The notes: generated by a model not told the origin, from the letters alone. A DNA stretch of 57,026 nt from Providencia sp. (GCF_003533305.1 NZ_DOEH01000010.1:169631-226656), one strand, 5' to 3'. Shown: positions 33,336 to 45,754, counted from the first letter of the stretch. Program-made: numbers and translations.

Positions 33336-33796
33336 ATTATCTGCGCTTCATTAAAAGACAATTTTATTATATTTAACTTATTTCCCTTCTCAATAATGAA
33401 AAGGGAAATTGTCGACATATTTTATTATCACTTGTATATTCGCAATAATCCATTAAAGACGGTCTTTATTGGACTATTAATTTATCCATATAATTAATAC
33501 AGTTAAAAAACCACAACTAACTGATATTAATCATTTAAATGAAAATTTAAATTTAAAATTCAACTATTTTTATCACGCATGTAAAAAAAACTAAAATATA
33601 GATTATTTTCATTGCGATACAGAGAAATAAAATCAATAATGCTTTTAAGCTAGTCTTGAAAATATCTTACATTTTTAATTTCTAACCAAAACATCAATAT
33701 AGTCTTTTTATGAATTGCTTTTTATTTATAATCTATGAATGCTGATTTAGTGTTAATTATTAAGCAATATTATTCTTAATTGAGGAGCTAAATAAG
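33336..33796. other. AT-rich spacer before cupin-mqo, with nudK terminator
   Basis: 461 bp without a gene. ATTTCCCTT/AAGGGAAAT (33380-33409) is a likely terminator of nudK. The rest is very AT-rich. Close to the cupin gene, ATTAAG/CTTAAT (33759-33780, 10-nt spacer) forms an inverted repeat that could be an operator, and GAGGAG serves as ribosome binding site. Confidence 0.55.
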
Positions 33797-34189
33797 ATGA
33801 TACGTTGTATTCGTATGTGGACAGGTGAAGATGGTAATTCCTTATTTGAAGAAGGTAGCCTAGAACTCAATAAAGTCGCAAATGCAGAGGGAGATAGCCA
33901 AACTCCAAATATCGCTGCTAGCGCGCTCTCTTTTCGTGAAACTGTATCTGGTGGATCATTTGACTGGCACAAAGATCCCGTCCCTCGTTATGTCATCACC
34001 CTTACAGGTACTTTAGAATTTGAAACCAAAGATGGTTCCACCTTTATTATAAAGCCAGGTGATATTTTACTGGCGCAAGATAATACAGGTACAGGACATA
34101 AATGGCGGCTCATTGGTGATGAACCATGGCGTCGTGCTTATGTTATGTATCAAGAAGGGACAGACTTGTGTTTCACACCTGCTAAGTAA
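33797..34189 (+). CDS. Small cupin-domain protein
   Basis: A 130-residue single-domain cupin. The second half carries RYVITLTGTLEFE, GSTFIIKPGDILLAQDN and GHKW, matching the two cupin motifs. A metal-binding role is plausible (His in FDWHKDP, His in TGHKW), but no substrate can be named. It starts 12 bp before mqo and almost certainly shares its mRNA. Members of this fold include isomerases, dioxygenases and ligand sensors. Confidence 0.85.
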   Translation: MIRCIRMWTGEDGNSLFEEGSLELNKVANAEGDSQTPNIAASALSFRETVSGGSFDWHKDPVPRYVITLTGTLEFETKDGSTFIIKPGDILLAQDNTGTGHKWRLIGDEPWRRAYVMYQEGTDLCFTPAK

Positions 34190-34201
34190 TAGGAATTTTT
34201 C

Positions 34202-35695
34202 ATGACAAAACCTATCTCAGAAAATGTTGATATCGCCCTCGTTGGCGCGGGTATTATGAGTGCCACACTCGGCACTTTTCTTAAAGAATTAGAACCTTCA
34301 TTAAATATCGCCGTATTTGAAAGACTGAATGACTGTGCGCAAGAAAGTTCTCACCCGTGGAATAATGCGGGAACAGGTCACGCGGCTAACTGCGAAATGA
34401 ATTATACGCCACCGAATCCCGATGGTACTGTTGATATCAGTAAAGCTCTTGAAGTTAATACTGAATTCGATCTATCTCGCCAATTATGGTCATACCTTGT
34501 CTCTAAAGGAAAAATCAAAAACCCGCGCGATTTTATACACCCCTGCCCACACATGAGTTTTGTTTGGGGTGAGGATAACGTGAAATTTTTACAACAGCGT
34601 TATCGTCAAATGTCAGCGCACCATTGCTACCACAACATGGAATACAGTGACGACCCTAAACAAATAAATGAATGGGCGCCACTTATTATGGAAGGGCGTG
34701 ATCCAGAAGAAAAAATTGCGGTCACTCGTGTCACCACTGGCGCAGATGTTGACTATGGCGCACTCACCCACTTATTGATGGCTCAACTTAGTGAACAAGA
34801 AGGTTTTGCACTGCATTACAAACAAGAAGTCATCGATATAAAGCAAACCGCAGATGGTAGATGGAGAGTTGAAGTCAAAAACTTGCTCACCCATGAAAAA
34901 TCAGTGACTTCTGCAAAATTTGTGTTTGTTGGAGCCGGTGGTCGCGCCATTGAACTGCTACAAAAATCAGGTATCCCAGAAGGAAAAGGGTACGGAGGCT
35001 TCCCAGTTAGCGGGATTTGGCTACGCTGCGATAATGAAGAAATTGCAGCTCGCCATCATGCTAAAGTCTATGGTAAAGCGGATAAAGGCTCACCACCAAT
35101 GTCTGTCCCACACTTAGATACTCGTATCATTGATGGAAAGCGTTCTCTACTCTTTGGCCCTTATGCTGGGTTTTCCAGTAAATTCCTCAAACATGGCTCC
35201 TACTTGGATTTATTCGAGTCAGTAAGACCGAATAATATCGAACCGATGTTAGCAGTCGCCAAGGATAACTGGCCGCTAGCCGAATATTTAGTCGGTCAAG
35301 TATTACAAACATCAGCACATCAGTTTGCCATGCTTAAACAGTTCTACCCAGAAGCACAGCATGAAGATTGGAAAGAAGTTGTCGCAGGTCAGCGTGTGCA
35401 AATCATCAAACCTGATCACGATAAGAAAGGTGTTTTAGAGTTTGGTACGGAGCTAATTACTAGTGCAGATAAGTCATTTACCGTATTAATGGGTGCATCG
35501 CCAGGTGCCTCTACTGCGGCATTTATTTCACTGAATATATTGAAAGAATGTTTTAAAAATGAATTAGATACCAATGGATGGGAAGCTCGCTTAAAAGAGA
35601 TTATTCCAACTTATGGAATCGATTTAAAACAGGATGCGAAAGCTTGTTTGGATATCCGAACAGCAACCGCAAAAGTGCTTCAATTAGATAATTAG
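34202..35695 (+). CDS. mqo: Malate:quinone oxidoreductase
   Basis: Membrane-associated FAD enzyme that oxidises malate to oxaloacetate and passes electrons to quinone. The 497 residues are shorter than E. coli Mqo (548) but typical of many family members. The FAD-binding motif is VGAGIMSATLGTFLKEL, then HPWNNAGTGHAANCEMNY, GADVDYGALT, FVGAGGRAIELLQKSGI and a C-terminal LMGASPGASTAAFISL. It is the second gene after the cupin gene. With mdh at 14.0 kb it gives two malate oxidation routes. Confidence 0.95.
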   Translation: MTKPISENVDIALVGAGIMSATLGTFLKELEPSLNIAVFERLNDCAQESSHPWNNAGTGHAANCEMNYTPPNPDGTVDISKALEVNTEFDLSRQLWSYLVSKGKIKNPRDFIHPCPHMSFVWGEDNVKFLQQRYRQMSAHHCYHNMEYSDDPKQINEWAPLIMEGRDPEEKIAVTRVTTGADVDYGALTHLLMAQLSEQEGFALHYKQEVIDIKQTADGRWRVEVKNLLTHEKSVTSAKFVFVGAGGRAIELLQKSGIPEGKGYGGFPVSGIWLRCDNEEIAARHHAKVYGKADKGSPPMSVPHLDTRIIDGKRSLLFGPYAGFSSKFLKHGSYLDLFESVRPNNIEPMLAVAKDNWPLAEYLVGQVLQTSAHQFAMLKQFYPEAQHEDWKEVVAGQRVQIIKPDHDKKGVLEFGTELITSADKSFTVLMGASPGASTAAFISLNILKECFKNELDTNGWEARLKEIIPTYGIDLKQDAKACLDIRTATAKVLQLDN

Positions 35696-35705
35696 TCTTT
35701 GTTAA

Positions 35706-35733
35706 TAGGTTGGGTAGCTACTTACCCAACCTA
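35706..35733. terminator. Hairpin between mqo and cysQ
   Basis: TAGGTTGGGTA/TACCCAACCTA, an 11-bp perfect stem with a 6-nt loop between convergent genes. Neither side has a good U-tract, so termination may be partial. Confidence 0.6.
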
Positions 35734-35745
35734 AAAATCAGTTAA

Positions 35746-36486
35746 TTAAAATAATATCACGCGAAAACCCGGATTTAAAAAAGACTCACGAGGTGTATAA
35801 TCGAGTGTTTTTCCAGTCCAATCAATGACTTTAGCACCCGCACCAATTGCTACTGCATGTCCTGCGGCCGTATCCCAGATATTGGTTGGCCCAAAACGTG
35901 GATAAAGCTGAGCTTTACCTTCTGCGACTAAACAAAACTTAAGCGATGAGCCAATTTCTACCGTCGTATGCTCACCCATTTGAGTCAAATAGTCCATCAA
36001 CTCACTATCTTGATGAGAACGACTGATCACTATGACGGGTGGTTTGGCATCATAGACATGAATGGGTAGCTTCTTTCCACCTTCTTCTTTCCATGCTTGA
36101 TCATCTTGCGCATAGTACAGCAGCTCTTTAGCTGGCGCATAAACAACTCCCATCACAGGTACACCATTTTCTATCAAAGCAATGTTTACTGTAAAATCAC
36201 CATTACGGTTAATAAACTCTTTTGTTCCATCAAGAGGATCAATCAGCCAATAGCGCTGCCAATTTTGTCTTACTGACCATTCAGGTGGATCTTCTTCAGA
36301 CAATTGAGGAATATCCGGCGCGATACGTGCTAAACCTGCCTCAATAATTTTATGAGCTGCAATATCCGCATCTGTCACAGGAGAATCATCACTTTTACGC
36401 TCAACCTGTAGCGGTTCAGGTGCATTGTAGATTTTCATAATGGCATTGCCGGCATCGATAGCTAGTTCACAAATTTGTTTTAGCAT
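35746..36486 (-). CDS. cysQ: 3'(2'),5'-bisphosphate nucleotidase CysQ
   Basis: Lithium-sensitive phosphatase that hydrolyses 3'-phosphoadenosine 5'-phosphate, a by-product of sulfate assimilation. The 246 residues equal E. coli CysQ. The metal site is [10 protein letters not shown] near residue 86, with LSEEDPP upstream and [11 protein letters not shown] near 205. The ATG at 36486 is chosen because AGAGGTG lies 6 nt before it; a GTG three codons upstream overlaps that site. Confidence 0.96.
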   Translation of the reverse strand: MLKQICELAIDAGNAIMKIYNAPEPLQVERKSDDSPVTDADIAAHKIIEAGLARIAPDIPQLSEEDPPEWSVRQNWQRYWLIDPLDGTKEFINRNGDFTVNIALIENGVPVMGVVYAPAKELLYYAQDDQAWKEEGGKKLPIHVYDAKPPVIVISRSHQDSELMDYLTQMGEHTTVEIGSSLKFCLVAEGKAQLYPRFGPTNIWDTAAGHAVAIGAGAKVIDWTGKTLDYTPRESFLNPGFRVILF

Positions 36487-36565
36487 TTTATCCACCTCTT
36501 TCTCTCATTCTTTCTATCAAGACTAGCAGCCCAACCAATCAAGTGCACGAAATTTAGACTATAAA

Positions 36566-36604
36566 AAAATCCCTCACCATTGGTTAAAATGATGAAGGAT
36601 TTTA
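36566..36604 (-). terminator. Terminator of fklB
   Basis: Imperfect long hairpin pairing AAAATCCTTCATCAT with ATGGTGAGGGATTTT, followed by seven Ts on the minus strand. It lies 36 bp past the fklB stop. Confidence 0.88.
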
Positions 36605-36640
36605 TAAAAATAGCTAAAGTTGAAGATTACTCGCTGAAAA

Positions 36641-37261
36641 TTACAGGATTTCTAACAGCTCTACTTCAAAAACAAGCGTACTAAATGGTGGAATTGATGC
36701 ACCAGCACCACGCTCACCGTAAGCAAGCTCATGAGGGATATACAGCTCCCATTTAGAACCCACTGGCATCAGTGTCAATGCTTCAATCCAACCAGGGATA
36801 ACACCACTGACAGGGAACTCAGCAGGTTCTCCACGTTGAACAGAGCTATCAAATACAGTGCCATTCACTAAACGACCCGTATAATGAACACGAACGCGAT
36901 CAGTACGTGCAGGAATTGCACCGTCACCTTGGTTAATCACAGAAAATTGTAAACCAGATTCAGTGGTTGATACACCTTCACGCTTTTGGTTTTCATCAAG
37001 GAATTGTTGACCTTCTGTTGCCATCGCTTCTTGACGAGAAACACGAATTGCATCAGCACGTTCGTGGATTTCACGCAATGCATTATGCAATACGTCAACT
37101 GGAACTGATGGCATATTGCCTTCTAAAGCATCCGTTAAACCTGCCAAAATCGCATTTGGGACTAAACCTTCAAGTCCTGATTCCAATAATTGCTGCCCAA
37201 CTTGTAGACCAATACCGTAGCTCGCTTGAGCTTCTACTGAATCAAAATTTTGGTTTGCCAT
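36641..37261 (-). CDS. fklB: FKBP-type peptidyl-prolyl isomerase FklB (FKBP22)
   Basis: Prolyl isomerase and chaperone, dimerised through its N-terminal helical domain ([16 protein letters not shown]). The 206 residues equal E. coli FklB. The FKBP domain (about 110-206) shows [38 protein letters not shown] and [15 protein letters not shown]. The start is MANQNFD, from homology. It is divergent from ytfB. Confidence 0.96.
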   Translation of the reverse strand: MANQNFDSVEAQASYGIGLQVGQQLLESGLEGLVPNAILAGLTDALEGNMPSVPVDVLHNALREIHERADAIRVSRQEAMATEGQQFLDENQKREGVSTTESGLQFSVINQGDGAIPARTDRVRVHYTGRLVNGTVFDSSVQRGEPAEFPVSGVIPGWIEALTLMPVGSKWELYIPHELAYGERGAGASIPPFSTLVFEVELLEIL

Positions 37262-37505
37262 GAAAATACCTGTATGTTTTTGAGAAAAAACCAAGAATAA
37301 CAGCCCCTAACCTATGGGTAAACCTAAACTATAGCTATAAAGAATAAAACTCTCTATTTATGTCAGAATTTTGTATCACGGACTCAGTGTTCTCTGAAAA
37401 ATAGTGTTAGGTTATTAAATTGCTAAAAAAGGGTGCTAGTATGCGTATAAATACTCTATATTTTGCTGATTAGCAGGCTATTTCCTCAATAATAAGGGAG
37501 GAGTG

Positions 37506-38123
37506 ATGTTTAAACTTTCAACATTCCATCGCTATGGTATTGCGATTTTGGCGCTGATTATTATCGTTGCCCTATTTTGGCCCGCGGATGATAAATCAAT
37601 CGTTCAAAATCAACCTATTGTGATCCCACCGCCGACAACACCTGAAGTTGTCCCCGAGCCAATTCCTGAACCAGTAGCGACACCACAAACTCAAGAGCTA
37701 GAGTCGCCAACAGGTAATCAAGGTATGTTGCCCCTTGAACCAGAAGTGATACCTGACCCCATAGAGCCGCCTGTAACAGAGCAGCCTACGGTAACACAAC
37801 AGCCATCAACAACACAGCCAACTAGGCCAACAGAGCCTCAATCGACTCGACCAACGACAAATGAATGGCAAAATTATCGAGTACAAAAAGGCAAAACGCT
37901 TGCCCAATTGTTTCGTGATAACCGTTTACAAGCGAATGATGCTTTTGTCATGGCACGGGTTGAAGGCGCTGAAAAACCCTTAAGTAATTTACAACAAGGT
38001 CAAAAGATCCGATTGAAGGCTAATGCAAAAGGTGAGGTTCAATTATTAGAAATCACCACACCGGATGGAAAAACGTATAGTTTTGCCAGACTCAGTGATG
38101 GTAGCTACTACCGGACACCATAG
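37506..38123 (+). CDS. ytfB: YtfB, OapA-family cell-division/glycan-binding protein
   Basis: A bitopic inner-membrane protein of 205 residues (E. coli 212). A membrane anchor lies at about 10-27. A Pro/Thr/Glu/Gln-rich linker (about 35-115) follows. The C-terminal LysM-like OapA domain has WQNYRVQKGKTLAQLFRDN. E. coli YtfB localises to the septum and binds glycan strands. GGGAGG lies 4 nt before the ATG; the GTG one codon earlier is too close to it. Confidence 0.92.
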   Translation: MFKLSTFHRYGIAILALIIIVALFWPADDKSIVQNQPIVIPPPTTPEVVPEPIPEPVATPQTQELESPTGNQGMLPLEPEVIPDPIEPPVTEQPTVTQQPSTTQPTRPTEPQSTRPTTNEWQNYRVQKGKTLAQLFRDNRLQANDAFVMARVEGAEKPLSNLQQGQKIRLKANAKGEVQLLEITTPDGKTYSFARLSDGSYYRTP

Positions 38124-38131
38124 TCGTCTTT

Positions 38132-38178
38132 GCAGGTGGCGATAACTGATACTCCATTGTCAGTTGTAAGCCATCTGC
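38132..38178 (+). other. Stem-loop after ytfB
   Basis: GCAG-TGGC and ACTGA arms pair with TCAGT and GCCA-CTGC around a TACTCCATTG loop, starting 10 bp past the stop codon. There is no U-tract. It may stabilise the mRNA or end it with Rho. Confidence 0.55.
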
Positions 38179-38327
38179 TACCTAATAGATATTAACGACC
38201 TACGCGGTTAATACATCGTTTATTGATTATATTTCATGCTGAATGAGTCATGATATCGACGAATAAAATTATCAGTAGATAGGAAGTAAGGTAGAAATAG
38301 AATTGAGGAAGGTGTGAATTTAAATGC

Positions 38328-38355
38328 AAAAAACACCGGACAGGCCGGTGTTTTT
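38328..38355 (-). terminator. Terminator of rpsF-priB-rpsR-rplI
   Basis: AAAAACACCGG/CCGGTGTTTTT with a 5-nt loop and T-runs in both directions, 45 bp past rplI. Confidence 0.93.
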
Positions 38356-38399
38356 CATAGCACTACTGATCACTCAATAGTACCTACCATCGTAACTAA

Positions 38400-38849
38400 T
38401 TACTCAGAAACGATGATAACGTTAAGCTCAGCGAAAACATCACTGTGTAACTGGAAGTGAACTACATGGTCACCAGTTGTACGCAGAACGCCATTTGGCA
38501 GGCGAACTTCGCTTTTCGCGATAGCAACACCAGCTGCAGTAACTGCATCAGCGATATCACGAGTACCGATTGAACCAAATAATTTACCTTCGTCACCAGC
38601 TTTAGAAGCTAGAGTAACAGAACCCAGCGCAGTAACTGCTGCTGCACGAGCCTGTGCTGCTGCGAGAACGTCAGCTAATTTAGCTTCCAATTCAGCGCGG
38701 CGAGCTTCGAAGAATTCGATGTTTTTCTTAGTCGCAGGAACAGCTTTACCCTGTGGTACTAAGAAGTTACGAGCATAGCCCGATTTAACGTTAACCTGAT
38801 CACCCAGGCTACCTAGGTTAGCTACTTTATCAAGCAGAATAACTTGCAT
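38400..38849 (-). CDS. rplI: 50S ribosomal protein L9
   Basis: Two-domain L9 with a long central helix. The 149 residues equal E. coli. The N-domain has [22 protein letters not shown] and [13 protein letters not shown]. The C-domain has [15 protein letters not shown]. It is the last gene of the operon. Confidence 0.99.
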   Translation of the reverse strand: MQVILLDKVANLGSLGDQVNVKSGYARNFLVPQGKAVPATKKNIEFFEARRAELEAKLADVLAAAQARAAAVTALGSVTLASKAGDEGKLFGSIGTRDIADAVTAAGVAIAKSEVRLPNGVLRTTGDHVVHFQLHSDVFAELNVIIVSE

Positions 38850-38887
38850 TACCTTATCCTCTTAAAGTCGTTAATGGACAGTACCAA

Positions 38888-39437
<550 letters not shown>

Positions 39438-39444
39438 CTGTCAA

Positions 39445-39840
39445 TTACTCTTCAGAATCCCCAGCTTCTTCAGTTTCTTCATCCTGATAATCATCAGATT
39501 GGTCACGGCCGCGACGTTCGTCTTTAGCTTTAACCATAGAAGAAGCTTCTGTCACCGCGTGTTTAACGCGCATAACCATGCTGCGGATAACGGCATCGTT
39601 GAAGCGGAAGTTAGTTTCCAGCTCATCAATCGCTTCCTGTGGAGCTTCTACGTTCAGAAGAACATAGTGTGCTTTGTGCAGTTTATTGATTGGATAAGCC
39701 AGTTGACGGCGGCCCCAGTCTTCCAGACGGTGAATTTGACCTTGCGCGTTAGTGATTGTAGCACTGTAACGCTCGATCATGCCCGGAACCTGTTCGCTTT
39801 GGTCAGGATGGACCATAAAAACGATTTCGTAATGACGCAT
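39445..39840 (-). CDS. rpsF: 30S ribosomal protein S6
   Basis: The 131 residues equal E. coli S6. [17 protein letters not shown] opens it, the RNA/S18-binding [13 protein letters not shown] follows, and the tail is acidic ([15 protein letters not shown]), where glutamates are added by RimK. The frame is open 21 codons further upstream, but AAGGAG lies just before the ATG at 39840. Confidence 0.98.
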   Translation of the reverse strand: MRHYEIVFMVHPDQSEQVPGMIERYSATITNAQGQIHRLEDWGRRQLAYPINKLHKAHYVLLNVEAPQEAIDELETNFRFNDAVIRSMVMRVKHAVTEASSMVKAKDERRGRDQSDDYQDEETEEAGDSEE

Positions 39841-39866
39841 GAGTAGTTGCTCCTTACGGATTATTA

Positions 39867-39901
39867 GCCTCCTGTCAGGGTTAACCGCGGCCCGCGGAGG
39901 C
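39867..39901 (-). promoter_or_regulatory. Hairpin in rpsF leader, candidate S6:S18 autoregulatory site
   Basis: GCCTCC/GGAGGC closes a GC-rich hairpin with an internal CCGCGG and a GGTTAACCC-containing loop, ending about 27 nt before the rpsF ATG. E. coli and relatives have an S6:S18-binding hairpin in this leader. I have not matched the detailed motif. Confidence 0.4.
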
Positions 39902-39946
39902 AAGGAACTTATTGAGTGCGGCTAAAAAATTGACGCGTAACTATAC

Positions 39947-39975
39947 CCATCCCTGAAGAAAAACTCAAGGGATGG
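39947..39975 (-). terminator. Hairpin after rlmB
   Basis: CCATCCCT/AGGGATGG 8-bp perfect stem with a 13-nt loop, 58 bp past rlmB. The U-tract is weak. Confidence 0.6.
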
Positions 39976-40033
39976 ATGCTAAATTAAACTAATATTTTAA
40001 TATTCGCTTATTTAGCTAAGTTATATTGATAAC

Positions 40034-40771
40034 TTATTTTGCCAAACGCTGACGAACAGCTTCAAACAAACACACACCTGTTGCAACAGAGACGTTCAGT
40101 GATGAGACTGAACCTGCCATTGGAATGCTAATAAGCTCATCGCAGTGCTCACGAGTCAGGCGGCGCATACCTTCACCTTCCGCACCCATTACAAGCGCAA
40201 GAGGGCCATCCAGTTTGCTCTGATATAGATTATGATCAGCTTCACCCGCCGTACCGACAATCCAAACATTATATTCTTGCAGCAAACGTAATGTTCTCGC
40301 CAGATTTGTGACACGAATAAGTGGAACGTTTTCAGCTGCACCACTTGCCACTTTTTTAGCTGTCGCATTCAATTGAGCTGACTTATCTTTCGGAACGATA
40401 ACGGCATGAACGCCCGCAGCATCGGCACTACGTAAGCAAGCACCAAGATTATGTGGATCAGTCACGCCATCAAGGATCAGTAAAAAAGGAGACTCGATTT
40501 TTTCGAGTAAATCGGGTAAATCCCCCTCTTGATACTGTTTACCCGGCAGGACATTGGCAATAATACCTTGATGTACTCCACCTTCAGTCTGAGAATCCAT
40601 CCACTGTTTATTTGCCACTTGCACAACAATACCTAGCGCTTCAACTTCACGAGCCACAGATAGCAAACGACGATCTTCACGACCTTTTAAAATAAACACT
40701 TCTTTAATGCGCTGAGGAGAACTCTCAAGCAAGGCTTTCACTGCGTGAACGCCATAAATAATTTCGCTCAT
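40034..40771 (-). CDS. rlmB: 23S rRNA Gm2251 2'-O-methyltransferase
   Basis: SPOUT-class enzyme modifying G2251 in the P loop of 23S rRNA. The 245 residues compare with 243 in E. coli. An N-terminal substrate-binding domain (about 1-75) starts with [15 protein letters not shown]. The SPOUT domain has [33 protein letters not shown] and the knot motif [20 protein letters not shown]. It is the last gene of nsrR-rnr-rlmB. Confidence 0.97.
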   Translation of the reverse strand: MSEIIYGVHAVKALLESSPQRIKEVFILKGREDRRLLSVAREVEALGIVVQVANKQWMDSQTEGGVHQGIIANVLPGKQYQEGDLPDLLEKIESPFLLILDGVTDPHNLGACLRSADAAGVHAVIVPKDKSAQLNATAKKVASGAAENVPLIRVTNLARTLRLLQEYNVWIVGTAGEADHNLYQSKLDGPLALVMGAEGEGMRRLTREHCDELISIPMAGSVSSLNVSVATGVCLFEAVRQRLAK

Positions 40772-40797
40772 AAATATCTTTTGTGTTGAGGGAGTTA

Positions 40798-40817
40798 AAG
40801 GTGGCCTCGGCCACCTT
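40798..40817 (-). terminator. Hairpin between rnr and rlmB
   Basis: AAGGTGGC/GCCACCTT with a 4-nt loop, 25 bp after rnr, followed by TTTAAC. A possible attenuator inside the operon. Confidence 0.6.
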
Positions 40818-40842
40818 ACTTAATGAACAAACCGGTCAAAAC

Positions 40843-43314
40843 TCAATTATCCGCTTTTTTGGAGGATTTTTTCGCGACACGTTTTGCTTGTAATTTTGCA
40901 CTAATTTTTTTGGTTTTATCCGACGGTTTTTTACTTTTAGCCTGATCTTTCACTTCAGATTTTTGGTCACTACCTTTACCTTTTTTCTCTGAACGACGAA
41001 AAGCAGCGTCTGGCTCGAAGTTTTTCTCTTTACTTGCCGCCCCTTTTCTACGAGGAGGACGCGTCGCACCTTTCACTTCTTTTTTAGCTCTATCTCGACC
41101 CGTTTTACCCGGATTTTTTGCTTTACGCGTTGTCGAAATTAATGCGAAATCAATTGTGCGTTCTTCCATATGAACAGCTTCGACACGGATCTCAACTTCA
41201 TCACCTAATCGATAAGTTGTGCTCGATGATTCACCAATCAAGCGCTGCCCAACAGCATCATAGCGATAATAATCGTTATCAAGCGTTGAAATATGCACCA
41301 GCCCATCGATAAATAGGTCGTTTAAACGGACAAAGAAACCAAAGCCTGTCACACTCGTGATAAGCCCAGTGAATACCTCACCAACATGATCTTGCATAAA
41401 ATCACATTTCAGCCAATCAGCTACATCACGAGTAGCTTCATCGGCACGACGTTCAGTCAGTGAACAATGTTCACCCAGCTGCAACATGCTTTCCATGTCA
41501 TAGTGCCAACCGCCAGTTTCCGTCCAATGCTTACCTGAGTTGCCATGCTCTTTTTCTAACAGGTATTTAATACCACGATGCAATGATAAGTCAGGATAAC
41601 GGCGAATTGGTGATGTAAAATGACCATATGATTTCAGTGCTAGTCCAAAGTGACCGCGATTTTCTGGATCATAGATAGCCTGTTTCATAGAACGCAAAAT
41701 CATCGTTTGCAATAATTCGTGATCAGGACGTTCTGCAACATCTTTCATCACCTGCGCATAATCTTTCGGCTCAGGTTTCATCCCACCCGGTAAAGTCAGT
41801 CCTAATTCACTAAAGACGGAGCGCAAGTTCATCACGCTTTCTTCTTTTGGACGATCATGCACGCGGTATAGCGCCGGTTCTTCGTTTTTCTCAACATATC
41901 GTGCAGCAGCAATATTCGCTAAAATCATGCACTCTTCAATCAATTTGTGCGCATCGTTTCTTTCAACAGGCTCAATACGCTCAATACGGCGCTCTGCATT
42001 AAAGATAAACTTAGCTTCTTCTGATTCAAAAGAAATTGCCCCGCGTTCAATACGCGCACTATCTAATGTTTTATACAATTGATGCAAATGCTCAATATGT
42101 GGCACTAATGCTTTATAGTGCTCACGTAACTCTTCATCGCCCTGTAAAATTTTCCACACTTTAGTGTAAGTCAGTCGAGCATGAGAGCTCATCACCGCTT
42201 CATAAAATTTATACGATGATAAACGACCCGACTCTGAAACGGTCATTTCACAAACCATACAGAGACGATCAACCCCTGGGTTCAATGAACATAGGCCATT
42301 TGACAATACTTCCGGCAACATAGGTACAACTTGTGACGGAAAATAAACCGAGTTACCACGGCTACGTGCTTCCGTATCTAATGCAGTTTGCGGACGCACA
42401 TAATAACTCACATCCGCGATAGCAACCCATAAACGCCAGCCGCCACCTTTTTTCGGTTCACAATAAACCGCATCATCAAAGTCACGCGCGTCTTCGCCAT
42501 CAATAGTTACTAATGGCAACTTGCGTAAATCAACCCGGCCTTTTTTAGCGGATTCAGGTACATTTTCATTCAAATCAGCAACTTGTTTTTCTACCTGTGC
42601 TGGCCATGAATGTGGAATTTCGTGAGTACGTAATGCGATTTCAACCGCAATACCCGTTCCCATGGCTTCACCCAGAATTTCAATGATGTTGCCGACTGCT
42701 TGAGAGCGACGTTGTGGCCTTGTGACTAACTCGACAACAACAACATTACCCATTCTTGCGCCACAATTTTGCTCTTTAGGGATCAAAATATCAAAGCTAA
42801 GACGGCTGTCATCAGGAACGACAAAGCCCATACCGGCTTCGATAAAATAGCGACCAACAATTTGATTATTTCTTGGTTCAAGTACGCGAACTACACGGAC
42901 TTCGGTACGACCTTTACGGTCTTGTCCATGAGGTTGAGCCAAAATAACATCGCCGTGCAACGCACGTTTCATTTCTTCTTGAGATAAATAGTAATCTTCT
43001 TTTTTACCTTCTACGCGTAAAAAGCCATATCCGTCTCGGTGGCCAATAACTTTACCTTTCAGTAAATCTAAGCGTTCAGGTAATGCATAGCATTTACGAC
43101 GTGTAAAAACTAATTGTCCATCACGTTCCATCGCTCTTAAGCGACGACGTAAAGCTTCTAACTCATCTTCAGTCGATAAGTTTAATATTTCAGCGATTTC
43201 TTCGCGACTAGCTGGTGTACTACGTTTAGAGAGAAGATCGAGAATAAATTCTCGGCTAGGAATCGGGGATTCGTATTTTTCTGCTTCTCTTTCCTGGAAA
43301 GGATCTTGTGACAT
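40843..43314 (-). CDS. rnr: Ribonuclease R
   Basis: Processive 3'-5' exoribonuclease (RNB family) degrading structured RNA. The 823 residues compare with 813 in E. coli. Order: N-terminal winged helix (about 20-90), cold-shock domains, RNB catalytic domain with [15 protein letters not shown], an S1 domain with [18 protein letters not shown] near 645, and a Lys-rich tail (about 725-823). The start is MSQDPFQE with GAGGTAACG before it; an upstream frame extension is spurious. Confidence 0.98.
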   Translation of the reverse strand: MSQDPFQEREAEKYESPIPSREFILDLLSKRSTPASREEIAEILNLSTEDELEALRRRLRAMERDGQLVFTRRKCYALPERLDLLKGKVIGHRDGYGFLRVEGKKEDYYLSQEEMKRALHGDVILAQPHGQDRKGRTEVRVVRVLEPRNNQIVGRYFIEAGMGFVVPDDSRLSFDILIPKEQNCGARMGNVVVVELVTRPQRRSQAVGNIIEILGEAMGTGIAVEIALRTHEIPHSWPAQVEKQVADLNENVPESAKKGRVDLRKLPLVTIDGEDARDFDDAVYCEPKKGGGWRLWVAIADVSYYVRPQTALDTEARSRGNSVYFPSQVVPMLPEVLSNGLCSLNPGVDRLCMVCEMTVSESGRLSSYKFYEAVMSSHARLTYTKVWKILQGDEELREHYKALVPHIEHLHQLYKTLDSARIERGAISFESEEAKFIFNAERRIERIEPVERNDAHKLIEECMILANIAAARYVEKNEEPALYRVHDRPKEESVMNLRSVFSELGLTLPGGMKPEPKDYAQVMKDVAERPDHELLQTMILRSMKQAIYDPENRGHFGLALKSYGHFTSPIRRYPDLSLHRGIKYLLEKEHGNSGKHWTETGGWHYDMESMLQLGEHCSLTERRADEATRDVADWLKCDFMQDHVGEVFTGLITSVTGFGFFVRLNDLFIDGLVHISTLDNDYYRYDAVGQRLIGESSSTTYRLGDEVEIRVEAVHMEERTIDFALISTTRKAKNPGKTGRDRAKKEVKGATRPPRRKGAASKEKNFEPDAAFRRSEKKGKGSDQKSEVKDQAKSKKPSDKTKKISAKLQAKRVAKKSSKKADN

Positions 43315-43354
43315 CGTTACCTCCGTGTCATCAGAATTCATAACTACTGCGATA

Positions 43355-43777
43355 TTAATCAAGCAGTAATTGATAGAGCGGACTGTTATCTTTCACCATA
43401 TCCGCCAGCGTATATTGATCAAGTTCTTGTAAAAACTGTTGTATTGCCTGCTGAAGTACGCTTTTTAAACGACACGCAGGCGTAATATGACAAAACTCGC
43501 CACTACAATTAACAAGGGTTAGGGGTTCAAGTGCTCTGACGACATCCCCTATACGAATTGATTCTGCTGGCTGGCCAAGAGTGATGCCGCCATTTTTGCC
43601 ACGAGTGGCTTTAATATAACCGAGATGACTGAGTTGATTAATAATTTTAACCATATGGTTACGAGAGACACCATATACATCAGTGACTTGTGTAATGCTA
43701 GTCATTTTTCCTTCAGGGAGCGATGCAAGATAAATAAGCGCTCGTAACCCATAATCTGTAAAACTAGTAAGCTGCAC
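43355..43777 (-). CDS. nsrR: NsrR, nitric-oxide-sensing [2Fe-2S]/[4Fe-4S] repressor
   Basis: Rrf2-family repressor of NO-detoxification genes. The 140 residues compare with 141 in E. coli. The winged helix has [19 protein letters not shown] and [13 protein letters not shown]. Cluster ligands Cys91, Cys96 and Cys102 lie in [18 protein letters not shown], at the E. coli positions. The GTG at 43777 has GAGG 5 nt upstream; a GTG two codons earlier overlaps that site. First gene of nsrR-rnr-rlmB. Confidence 0.96.
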   Translation of the reverse strand: MQLTSFTDYGLRALIYLASLPEGKMTSITQVTDVYGVSRNHMVKIINQLSHLGYIKATRGKNGGITLGQPAESIRIGDVVRALEPLTLVNCSGEFCHITPACRLKSVLQQAIQQFLQELDQYTLADMVKDNSPLYQLLLD

Positions 43778-43996
43778 AATCACCTCAAAATTTTTGGCTG
43801 TTTACTTTCAGGTCGCCGATTTATCGACTCTCATCAAAATAATTTATTCAAAAGCGCAAACAACCTATTTAAAATATCCAACTCTCAACGATATCTTAAA
43901 GTTAGATATAGCCTGAGCTCGATATTACAAGGTTGACATCAAAAAGAAGTCAACAATAACAATACTACACAACCGCATAAGCATACATAACATATT

Positions 43997-44058
43997 ATAA
44001 GCTAAATCATTCAAGTTGCTGTGACTTGAAGTATAACGGTATTGACAGTTTAGCTTAT
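43997..44058. repeat. Nested inverted repeat with ERIC-like inner end
   Basis: ATAAGCTAAA/TTTAGCTTAT (10-bp arms, 43997-44006 and 44049-44058) encloses TTCAAGT/ACTTGAA (44010-44016, 44024-44030). The inner part GACTTGAAGTATAACGG resembles an ERIC terminus, so this may be an ERIC deletion relic. The surrounding 440-bp nsrR-purA spacer has no gene. It also contains GTTGAC/GTCAAC at 43932-43954. Confidence 0.5.
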
Positions 44059-44193
44059 TACCAAGGGCAAATATGTATCCAATTACACAGAACATTCACT
44101 TTTATTCGTCATTATGTTGAATTTCTGATGTTTTATCAAAGGGGATTTATAACGGAGGAAGGGAAATTAAGATGATGACAATGAAATAAAAAA

Positions 44194-44216
44194 ACAGCGC
44201 CCATTAAGAGCGCTGT
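44194..44216 (-). terminator. Terminator of purA
   Basis: ACAGCGC/GCGCTGT 7-bp stem with a 9-nt loop, followed by TTTTTTTATTTC on the minus strand, 9 bp past the stop codon. Confidence 0.93.
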
Positions 44217-44224
44217 CAGTTTTA

Positions 44225-45559
<1,335 letters not shown>

Positions 45560-45726
45560 CTACCATCAAAAATAAACTGTTCCAGTGATAATTTAAGCAT
45601 TGCAAAAATTTTTTTCTGGAAAGCAAGTAAAATGGTATTTATTTCTGCCGTAAACTCAAAATGTGTATTTACATGCTGAGCCGCTAAAATTTTCCCTGAA
45701 AAATCTTAGACTTAAAACGACAGGCG

Positions 45727-45754
45727 AAAAAAAGCCCACCGAAGCGGGCTTTTC
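45727..45754 (-). terminator. Terminator of hflKC
   Basis: AAAAGCCC/GGGCTTTT with an 8-nt loop, followed by T-run on the minus strand, about 70 bp past hflC. Confidence 0.93.
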
